From Saccharina japonica (Eukaryota; Sar; Phaeophyceae; Laminariales; Laminariaceae): a DNA stretch of 64,000 bases. The stretch's first letter is position 1. The number at the start of each line of letters is the position of its first letter. The position numbers and the translations under genes are program-made. The stretch lies in contig MEHQ01000078.1 in the NCBI GenBank assembly GCA_008828725.1, positions 273,200 to 337,199 of the forward strand. Direction: 5' to 3'. Below, in pieces: positions 23,901 to 32,234 of this stretch. Below the pieces are notes generated by a model. The model was not told the DNA's origin and made no database searches. It was given only the letters and a program-made list of their open reading frames with translations.

Positions 23901-26900
23901 CTCTCTCTTGCGTGTGCAGAGCATTTTTCCTGTTGAACTACTCCGACGGCTGGAGTGGGTGGCAACACGGGCTAAGGCAGCAGGTCGATGACAGGGAGAC
24001 ACGACAAGTGAGAGCAAAGGGCGACCAGTTGTCGTTGCTCTCGCGGCGCTCGGGCCAACAGGATCATTCAGCGCGGCCTTCCTACGTCCCGCTGCGGAGA
24101 ACCCGCCAGGCAGTAGAGCCGCCGCGAAGGACCCGTCTGCGGAACGTGGAGAAGAACGCTCCCTGGCGAGATCCAGACATGAAAATCTCCCCGAGTTCCC
24201 GAGCAGAGCTTCCAGAATGCCATATTCTGGAAGGCAGCTGGGGTTTTCGATTTACATGTGTAGGCGTGTTGGTTCCGGGGACATGGTATCCACCTGCTAA
24301 CGCAGAGAGGAGCGGGATTACGACCCACCGACGGTGACGACTACGAAGCTTATATGCAACTCCTATACTATTGTACGTGGGAGTAAAAAAAAAAGTTTTT
24401 TTCGAGAAAAAAAAAAACTGTGAACCTTCATGAGTAGGGTGGTACGTTTACTATTAATAGTCTCAAACTGAAAATACTGTATTGTAAAGGTTTACGTTGG
24501 CGTCATACGACTACGGCCATGCATGCCATGCGGCTAATGAGTACACCCCCACGAGCTGACCGGACGAGAAATTGCCGGGCTCGACGTCGAGACGGCGTGT
24601 CGACTTACTGCCGTCGACCCCCCTTTATGCTGAACCACACTCATTCGTGATGGGATACCGGTAGTTAGTACGTAGTCGAATGGAGATCGAGAGATAAGCA
24701 CGAATTGAAGGCGAGCATGAACTTCAAATGGCGATAGTCATTCGACGTACGAGTAAGTGTGGGGGACCGAGGTCCGCCTCCGCTTCCCGGCCTTGATACA
24801 AAATCGTGCAGGTGTGTATGTATGTACTCCGTGTACACAGCCAGTACAGGACAGCCAAAAAGAAAACGAGCGAATAAGACAGGCACACTTGAGCTTTACA
24901 GGACAATACGAAATTCGAAAGTCGTTGTACTGGATTTACTACTGCAGTGTAAAACGTGCCCATTCTCAAATAAGAAACCCAGTCTAGAACATCCTTGCTT
25001 CTTACGAAGTACCACTCTGACCTGAAATATAAACAACATTTTGATTAAATATTAATATGCAAACGGTTCTTATATTCCGGGTCAGACTTGTACCAAGTAT
25101 TACGTGTCCAGTAATGTACTCGCAGTATTTCGGGTGTATGTACTGCGGGTGCGAGTACTCGCAGGATTTCGAGGTTCAGTACCGCGGATATTGCCGGACT
25201 CGCAGTAATTCGGGTGTATGTACCGCGGATGCGACTACACGCAGGATTTCGAGGTTCAGTACCGCAGGTACTTCCGGACTCGCAGTATTTCGGGGATCTT
25301 TACTGTGTGCAAACCCCCTGTATAACACTTTCAAGCAATTCAGGGTTCTGTACTGCGGATACTGTAAGTACTGCCAGTATTTCGCCCATTGGTACTGGTC
25401 GTACTGTGAGTACGCGCACTACCAGAAATAATCTCAATATACGCAGTATACCGGTACTCGGAGTATGAAGTATATATTTCGACCGTTATTTAGTGCACCG
25501 TTTCGATAATTCATGCACATTGTTTTGCTGAAAACATTCACAGACGATCTCACGAGTTGGAGCTGGAGCCAATTGGTTTCGGGCGGGGGGGAACTGGAGA
25601 GGGTACAGCCAGTTTTTTGGGAGCAGCATACATACTCCGAGTACTCGCGGTACATACTGTAAGTACACGCCGTATTTCCGGGTTCCGTACTCTGGACTCT
25701 TCGCTCACAAACAGCAGTACTTGCTAGTACGTGCAGTATTTGGGTCGCGGTACTTAATGATCATCATCCCAGTACTCGCATTCAGGCCGCCAGTACTGCA
25801 ATGCTCTCAGTGTTCGGAGTACGAAATGAACTAAATACTCGGAGTATACTCGGAGTATGAAGTATGCTCGGAGCATCTGTGAAGCCGAGGTGTTACCCGT
25901 TTGCCAATTTCTCGGGTACTCGCGAGTATTACCCGGCTTGCTAATATCCGTCACGAATACGAGTAACACTTCATACTCGCCGAGTATTTGATCCCCGGGT
26001 ACCCGGGTACATGGGTACTCGTTGGTTTACCTTAGAAATGCCGGCTACGGCAACTTATGGCAACTTGTCATCCCCCAAATCACGTCCCCTAGGGTGAATT
26101 TCGTGAATATTCTTCAGGGGGCTCTTTTCAAAATGAAAATGCTGTCTCCTGCCTCACGTCTCACACCATACTATTAATATTAATATGAAATATAGGTGTT
26201 ACCCTTTTGCCAATTACTCGGGTATTCGCGAGTACTACCCGACTTGCTAATACCCGTCACGGATAAGGGTAACACTTCATACTCGCCGAGTATTTGGGCC
26301 CGGGGCCCCCGGGTACCCGGGTGTTCGACGGGTACCCGGGTGTTCGACGGGTACCCGGGTGTTCGACGGGTACCCGGGTGTTCGACGAATACCCGGGTGT
26401 TCGACGGGTGTTAGACGGGCACCCGGCTGCTAAACAGGTACCCTGGCACTCGGGTACCCGGTTGTTTGACGGGTACCCGGCTGTTCGACGAGTACCCGGG
26501 TGTTTTAGCCGGGTACTTGGCTGCCAAATGGGTACCCGGGTACCGCCCAAAATGGTTGTAAATACTCGCGAGTACCCGGTTTTTTTTATAGTATACTCGG
26601 AGTACAACGTATCATGGGAGCATCTGTGGAATCCTTGCATTGTACTTCGGAATCTCATCGCCCGCTAAGCAGCTACCACGGGTACCTGGTATCTGGTATC
26701 ATATCTGGTAAACAGAAGCGAGGGCGGACTCTACATAAACTCGTCATCTCTTCCGGTATTTTGATTTCTTCACTTTTTCCGCAGTTCTAAACCCCGAAAC
26801 CTTTACGAACGTACTCGTATGATGCGTTATGTTGTACATACTCGTATCATACGAGTAAATTGTATCAGCCAAGCAGTAATAGGTCAATTGCAGCCAGCAG

Positions 26901-27536
26901 CCTACGGAGAAAGTCGGGGCACAGCAGTAGACAGTAGACAACAGCAGTACAGCAGTAGACAGCCTCTCTGTGATCCTGCCCAGACCATAACAAAAATGTT
27001 GCTGCTACATAAGAGTACAAGTACGTACTGCTGCTGCTGAAGTACGTCGCTCATATAATCAAATTATCACCCAGCAGACAAAAGAGCAGTGATGCCAAAG
27101 CCGAACCAACAAGCAGTGGGAGATCACTTACGTACGTACCACGTACACCAGTCAAAAAAAGACATAAAAGTTCCACATCAAACCGAACGAGTGCACAGAC
27201 AGCAGCAATGAAAAATGAGCACGGAAGAAGTGTGAGTAAGAAACACACCTGAAATTCACGGGCTGACAGGTCGTCCGTTGTGACATCGGCCGTCGTCTCC
27301 GCGCCCATGCTCAGGGCGCTGCAGCCAACCACCCTTCCCCGAGACCCCGTCCACGCCGACGGGGCTGTCGTGACAACCCGCGAGGAGCACGCCGCTAGCG
27401 CATTTGAAGGCGACACGGATGCAGCTCGTCGACAACTCGAGGAAGATTTCGCGAAGGGGCACACAGAAAAGGCTTCCAGCCTTGTGCTCAGCAGCAGCAC
27501 CGCGAGCGTTCCAATCAGGTTTCTTGCCAAGGCCAT
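14948..27536 (-). CDS. Predicted plastid-targeted protein of an uncharacterised stramenopile family
   Basis: Four minus-strand exons, 27536-27249, 19565-19422, 16178-16047 and 15037-14948 (stop TAA), all join in phase 0 with GT/AG borders (donors GTGTGT, GTGAGT, GTGAGT; acceptors TTGCAG, TTCCAG, TGTCAG), giving 217 residues. Residues 1-22 form a signal peptide with core LIGTLAVLLL, cleaved at about A22|F23; the EAFSV site is the Ala-Phe motif of heterokont plastid proteins. Residues 23-75 are rich in Ser, Ala and Arg like a transit peptide. The mature part contains VLNADGTITAG, GKWSYDGNKYSM, a junction-spanning SMEISREFDAS, YVVARVFAGYVEEV, TGDIVMDD and the C-terminal motif VGFFKMI. I recall small plastid proteins of diatoms and brown algae with this order (GxWxxxGxxxxMxxxR, then VGxFxMI); their function is unknown and I propose none. 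Introns are 7.7, 3.2 and 1.0 kb. Every junction agrees in phase and the family-like motifs continue across them, so the model is well supported. Confidence 0.75.
15690..15895 (+). repeat. (TAC)n/(CACTAC)n trinucleotide array in the last intron
   Basis: Imperfect TAC, TGC and CAC triplets continue for about 200 bases. Adjacent GGTACATCAAAACCATTACTACTACATAC is repeated at about 15884 and 16000, flanking a stretch that was probably duplicated with it. Long poly-Tyr, poly-Ser and poly-Val frames here are not genes. Confidence 0.85.
16636..17860. repeat. Dispersed repeat fragments in intron 2 of the plastid gene
   Basis: CGCCAAGGTGCTCGGTCTGC at about 16651 and the ACCACACGTGGATTCCTCAA block near 16690 are fragments of the large foldback element at 22470-24310. 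GCAAAGCCA(C/T)TAGCTGGTGGGCGC occurs twice (about 16840 and 16868). CTTCGTAAAACCAAT followed by CGCCCAACGAAACAAAACCG near 16985 recurs near 17210. The segment at 17748-17840 (AACCCATTCAGAACTG to TTCTTAAGGGGTTAAG) belongs to a dispersed family also found at 54363-54520 and 58869-58953. Confidence 0.5.
17930..17972 (+). repeat. Poly-G tract
   Basis: An uninterrupted run of about 40 G. Similar tracts start near 12579, 28429, 32198 and 39817. Their exact lengths are probably not reliable in a draft assembly. Confidence 0.8.
18660..18860 (+). repeat. 14-bp minisatellite GCCTACTGCGCCGA
   Basis: About thirteen nearly identical direct units, fading at both ends into related CAAGCCTACTA(C/T) sequence over about 18320-18960. 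It lies in intron 2 of the plastid gene. Confidence 0.85.
19035..19325 (+). repeat. Pentanucleotide array (CCATA)n
   Basis: Imperfect CCATA/CCACA pentamers over about 290 bases, ending about 100 bases before the low-coordinate border of exon 2 of the plastid gene. Confidence 0.85.
19570..20175 (+). repeat. A/C/G-rich microsatellites at the 3' end of the first intron
   Basis: (AACAAC/AAGAAC)n covers about 19570-19890 and (ACC)n/(ACA)n covers about 20050-20175. On the transcribed minus strand they read as long GTT/CTT and GTG/GGT tracts immediately upstream of exon 2, with the (GTT) part serving as the pyrimidine-containing stretch before its TTGCAG acceptor. Confidence 0.8.
22040..22300 (+). 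repeat. GATCTGTAT dispersed repeat family, copy 4 (partial) with GATCTATCTG array
   Basis: CATATTGCCGGGTGAAAGCC, TTTCCCGGTTTGGATC and CAGATCCTGCACAAGATCTC match the distal half of the family. It is followed by repeated GATCTATCTGTAGA units to about 22290. Confidence 0.5.
22470..24310. mobile_element. 1.8-kb foldback element with about 450-bp inverted arms
   Basis: The left arm (about 22475-22930, starting ACGATCTCCCCGGAACCAAC) and right arm (about 23855-24300) are reverse complements along most of their length. Matching landmarks include GGAACCAACACGCCTA, CAGAATGC near a TTCTGGAAG palindrome, GTCATGTCTGGATCTCG, CCTGGCGGATTCTCCGCAG, GATCCTGTTG and ACCAACCGACGGTGACTGAC. The centre holds nested inverted and direct copies of AGACCGAGCACCTTGGCGAT and of ACTCCGCACGAAGCTGGGTT. 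No transposase is visible, so it is probably a non-autonomous foldback element. It sits in the first intron of the plastid protein gene. Confidence 0.75.
25009..25093. mobile_element. MITE-like foldback element
   Basis: TACCACTCTGACCTGAAATA at the left and AAACGGTTCTTATATTCCGG then GTCAGACTTGTACC at the right, with TTAAATATTAATATG in the centre. It belongs to the family described at 2944-3030. It is followed by a region (25100-25460) of repeated GTACTCGCAG(T/G)ATTTCG motifs. Confidence 0.6.
25888..26300. mobile_element. Pair of about 105-bp GTGTTACCC foldback elements
   Basis: Two near-identical copies (about 25888-25990 and 26186-26297) begin GGTGTTACCC(G/T)TTTGCCAAT and end with the inverse GGGTAACACTTCATACTCGC or its variant. 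Each contains the palindrome ACTCGCGAGT at its centre. The inverted ends and near-identity suggest recent MITE-type insertions. The intervening DNA is unrelated. Confidence 0.55.
26286..26560 (+). repeat. 19-bp palindromic minisatellite GTACCCGGGTGTTCGACGG
   Basis: About twelve units, the first five nearly perfect, the others diverged. Each unit holds the self-complementary core GGGTACCCGGGT-like sequence, so neighbouring units can pair. Related GGGTACCC palindromes are scattered at about 9990-10130 and 25990-26020. Confidence 0.8.
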
Positions 27537-28632
27537 GGTTCCAGGTGGTGGATCGTCGTGGGCTGCGGGTGGAGAGGATGGAGGGACGGGGGATGAGAGA
27601 CGCTCGTTGGAAACATGAGTGCACCGGATTTCCTGGCCGATTCCTGGTTCTCACAGGTAGACCTTCTCTTCGAGACGTGCTGCTTTGTCCGGAAATATAA
27701 TCACCGTTTTGTTTCTGATCTGAAGATAAAATATGGACTATATTTCCGTCCAGGGCGGTGCGAATCTCATCATCTCTTCTTGTAGCATGTTTTTCGTCTT
27801 CTTCTCTGCATCATCTGCGGCAAGCACGTTCGTTGCTCCTGATTGCTGATCCGTACAACGTTCTACCTGTGAGGTGGAGGTACAACCCTACACACAGCCG
27901 TGTCAACTCGGCGGCACACACTCTTACCTCACTGCTCTAGGCTACGTGTCTCTTTTATGGTGCGTGTGATATGCGGGCAATTCCACGCGTATGTGGGGAG
28001 GGGAGATCCAAATTAGTCCCCCGAAAGACACGGAGGCGTTTTCTCGCAAGCTCGCCGTTTCTTACCAACGATCTAAAAAATCTCGTATAACGGGAGATGG
28101 GCCCGTGTCACAGAGCTTTGGCCTGGTCTAAAAGCAATGTCACGTGCGTTTTCACGCAACATTAATACGGGGAAGACGACAGCAGGGATTGCGGTGGTGG
28201 GAGGTGGTGTTGCTGCTCGTACCTCGTACAAAATTAATGTTCCATCAATGATGTTTGTGATGTGTGTTTTTATCTCAGTCGTTCTGTCCTCCTGTGTCGG
28301 TCAATGTTTGGCATACCTGGGGTATCTCGTATACGACGTATACCGTTCGGTGTATTTTTTGTACTATCAACAGTGTTTATGGGCGTACGTCGTAGCCGTC
28401 ATGACAGTGGATGAGAGCGACAATCACAGGGGGGGGGGGGGGGGGGGGGGGGTGAGTGTGCCTGCTACCTTGTTGTATGTCATGCGCAGCTGCTAGTACA
28501 TAGCTGTGTTTGCAGTGCGTTTTGTAAAATTATCTATGACTGGTTGTGGCGCAGCACAACAACAAGCAGTACTAAACATTTACCGCCGCTCGCAGCTTAT
28601 CATTATTATGTTATCACCAACACTCATACAAA

Positions 28633-29147
28633 NNNNNNNNNNNNNNNNNNNNNNNNNNNNNNNNNNNNNNNNNNNNNNNNNNNNNNNNNNNNNNNNNNNN
28701 NNNNNNNNNNNNNNNNNNNNNNNNNNNNNNNNNNNNNNNNNNNNNNNNNNNNNNNNNNNNNNNNNNNNNNNNNNNNNNNNNNNNNNNNNNNNNNNNNNNN
28801 NNNNNNNNNNNNNNNNNNNNNNNNNNNNNNNNNNNNNNNNNNNNNNNNNNNNNNNNNNNNNNNNNNNNNNNNNNNNNNNNNNNNNNNNNNNNNNNNNNNN
28901 NNNNNNNNNNNNNNNNNNNNNNNNNNNNNNNNNNNNNNNNNNNNNNNNNNNNNNNNNNNNNNNNNNNNNNNNNNNNNNNNNNNNNNNNNNNNNNNNNNNN
29001 NNNNNNNNNNNNNNNNNNNNNNNNNNNNNNNNNNNNNNNNNNNNNNNNNNNNNNNNNNNNNNNNNNNNNNNNNNNNNNNNNNNNNNNNNNNNNNNNNNNN
29101 NNNNNNNNNNNNNNNNNNNNNNNNNNNNNNNNNNNNNNNNNNNNNNN
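28633..29147. other. Assembly gap (515 N)
   Basis: A continuous run of N. Open frames across it are artefacts. Confidence 0.99.
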
Positions 29148-30043
29148 ATATGTCGGTGGGAAAGGGTGTTTGTTTGTGTGGGGGGGGGGGGGAGGGGTAC
29201 TCATGTCTCATGGGGGGGGCTGTATATAGTGAAGCTATACGCTGAGTGCAGGGTTTAAGTCACCGCCTAAGCGCAGTTTTTTTCCAGCTCCGTTAGTGCT
29301 TGCACTGGGGGTGGCGGGGTGCCATTACGGTGCACACGCCACCGAAAAAAGGAATTGAGCAGTTAAATCGAAAACATCCGACGACGAAAATCAGCCTACG
29401 ATTATCAACAGCCCGTATACGACGAGTATGGAGAAGGTCGTCGAGCACGTACATACATATACATCCTTCGAAGACTCGGTAAAATTCCAAGTGAACAGCG
29501 TCCCGATATATAATAACCAGCTTACTATCACGGTTCTGCAGGGCGTGTCGTTGAGGCCGGTTTACCACGAACTAGTCATCTACCCTGCAGTACGCAGTGA
29601 GGTGTGACGGTGACCCAGTGGCAGACGAACATGGTGCATTGAACGCTGTGAGTGCTCTGGAGTACTCCAGTACACGAGAAACGTATGATACAACAGCCAA
29701 CCGTTCCGTTACGTATGTCCCGTTCCGTTACGTTCGCACTGCTGTAGGGGGGGGGGCTAGGAGCATGGCAGTGGTAGCGTCGCTCTTTCTGTTGCTGTCC
29801 GTAACTTCGTTGTATTAATCATACTTTTATTACAAGGGATGCAGCAACAGCAAAAAACAAAAATCGCACACAAACCCCAAGAAGCAGAGCCTCGAAAAAA
29901 CAAACGCAAGCAGCAAAAAAACTCATCGTCTTCCTTCCGCTGACGCGCTCACATACCCACCCGACTCATAAAAACACCAAAACCTCTAAACAAACCGCAG
30001 ACACGGCGTGTCCCAACCACAGCATTACGTGACCCCCCCCCGC

Positions 30044-30168
30044 TGCACCCCCTCTGCCTGGTCGGTGAAAACCCGACATGCTCCGTCCCGGCATTGTAGG
30101 GATACGAGGGTCTATGGTCACACCACTACGTACGGCCATGTATGAGAGTACACCCCCCCCCCCCCCCA
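30044..30168 (-). repeat. CCGTAGTCGTATGACC dispersed repeat family
   Basis: Read on the minus strand it runs from a G-rich tract and GTACTCTCATACATGG through CCATAGACCCTCGTATCCC, AATGCCGGGACGGAGCATGT, CGGGTTTTCACCGACCAGGC. The same order occurs at about 30897-31000, 42107-42331, 46477-46705 and, in part, 56310-56600. Copies at 42 and 46 kb continue for a further 100 bp with GAGTCGC(A/C)TGAAG and CGCTTGT(G/A)AGGCGG. Poly-G next to the start recurs in most copies. Confidence 0.65.
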
Positions 30169-30177
30169 GGCCAACCA

Positions 30178-32195
30178 CTACGCCTCCTCAATAAACGGAT
30201 GCATGAGTGCATCCTTCGCCGATAGCCGCGTCTTCGGGTCCACCTTCAGCATCCCCCTCACTAGACACAGAGCGTCCGCGCGTGCTTTCCCTTCGCCGCT
30301 CCCCCCGCTGCTTGCCCCCCCGCCTAGCAGGGGGGCACACAACCGCTCGAGCGAGCCAGCTCTCTGCGGGGGAAATTCCGCAATGTCACACCGGCCGCTC
30401 TTGCGAGCGGCACGAACGATCTCGCCGCTTCCAAGGAGCGCCGCTAGCTGGACGAGAGCCATTTCGTCGCTGTCCGCCGAGGGGAACAGGGGATACCTTC
30501 GCGACAGCAGGCAGAGGAGGATCACCCCCGCTGACCAGACGTCAACAGCGGGTTCCTGGACGGGGGAGGCGGGAAGGAGGGGCAGGGCGGTACACGGGGG
30601 AGCGAGGAGGAGAGGTGCATTTTTATTGTGCATTTGGCCCACTATGTCCATTTAGACTAATTGTCCTGTTATCGCCTTTTCGACGGATGCACCGTTCCTA
30701 TACCCTACTCCTTAACAGAGACACCTCCAATTATTGGGAGCCTATACTTTCTCAGTATAATGGGGTAACAACCGGGCAGCAAAGCAACGCGAAAGGTATC
30801 ACGCGGATAGTACCACGGTTACGGTTGCGATTTAGGCCTTGCTACCACGAGGGAAAGGGGGTGCTGGGGGGGTGGGGGAGGCTGTACTGAACCGATATTT
30901 CATGCATGGCCGTAGTCGTATGACCATAGACCCTGCATCCTGCAATGCCGGGACGGAGCATGTCGGGTTTTCACCGACCAGCAGACATTGCTAGGCACCA
31001 GCGGGTGTGGGGGGGGGTTACAACGAGGGACGCAAAGCGACGTGTAAAGCACACGCGGTAGTGCGGTTGTGATTCAGGATTATTTGATATAGAGAGAGGG
31101 GGGGTGAAGGGGGGGGGCTGCAAGTACAATTCCAGTACCATTACGGAGGCAATGTGCCGGCAAGCGGCGGGCGTAAACAAACCCATCAACCCCGCTACCG
31201 AGCAGGAGTACCAAACAAGGCCGGAATCCGTAGGCGCTTGCTCACCGACTCCGGATCGAAAGCCGCTCAGGTCGGCGAAGGTATTTACCTATATACCACC
31301 AGATAGATACGTATCTACACCCCCCTCATCATATTATTTGGTTATGAAAACTATCATTCTTACTGGGTTGCATGGGCCTCAAGGCTCGCAACTCTACAGA
31401 ACTCCACCTACTCACGTTTTGGAGAGAGACTGACTCACCCCTCGTACATATCTATCCACAGTAGATCATCTAGTTCCTCACCTGCCATTGCGAGAGGCTG
31501 CGCAGGCTATGTACAGGATTCGCATAGTACAGATCCAACCTACTGTAGGAAACTTGCGATATTTATAGATCGTGCAGATTTTACGGCTCCCACCCGGCAA
31601 CATGAACTAGATCACGCAGATCATACAGATCATACAGATCAGGAATCTATCTGCCCTGAAAGATCTAGATCATCAAGCGGGAATCGAATATCTGTCCGAG
31701 GCGTGACTTACGTGGAATTATTGCAGGATCAACTTTCGCTCTGACCGGAAATGTTAAGGACCGCTTGGGCATTCTTGTCCTGACATTCCCGGGCAGAGTG
31801 GTATTAAAACATCCAAGGAGGTGGTCCACAATAATGATATCTCTGTCCATGCGCCCCACATACCTGGTCTCGGCAATGCCACAGGATCTCCGGCGCACGA
31901 AACCCCGTCGTACCTCCCCTCTCCACCTTCCTCAGCAGTTTCGATCGCTTCTCCTTCTCTCGCGTGCTCTCGACAGACACCTTTCCCCCTACGCCCATAG
32001 AGCGAGTTTCGTTACTGCTCCTACTGCTAGTACTAGTGCCTCGTGGGTTTCCAGATTGGGAGCTCAAGGTCAGAGGCGTTTCGCTGCGCGATCTTCTTCG
32101 GAGGGCTCTCCTGGTCCTGTGCGCCGCTAGAGCCTCCGATCGGCATTTCCACCTCTCCGCCGGCTCAGCTAAGCCAAAGTCGATTAGAAACCCTA

Positions 32196-32234
<39 letters not shown>

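Larger units (their letters stand above)
27537..30177. other. Intergenic region with assembly gap
   Basis: Between the start codon of the plastid gene and the stop codon of CDC7 no credible exon was seen. The region holds a MITE-like element (27686-27757, TTGTCCGGAAATATAA with inverted TATATTTCCGTCCAGG), a poly-G tract starting near 28429, 515 N (28633-29147) and a C-repeat family copy next to a poly-C tract (about 30044-30168). A gene could be hidden in the gap. Confidence 0.5.

Noticed and set aside
28137-28496. 119-residue hydrophobic frame
   Set aside because: Hydrophobic stretches but no family resemblance; its end is formed by a poly-G run. It may be chance.
28506-29258. Open frames of 195-250 residues
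   Set aside because: Mostly N; no sequence information.
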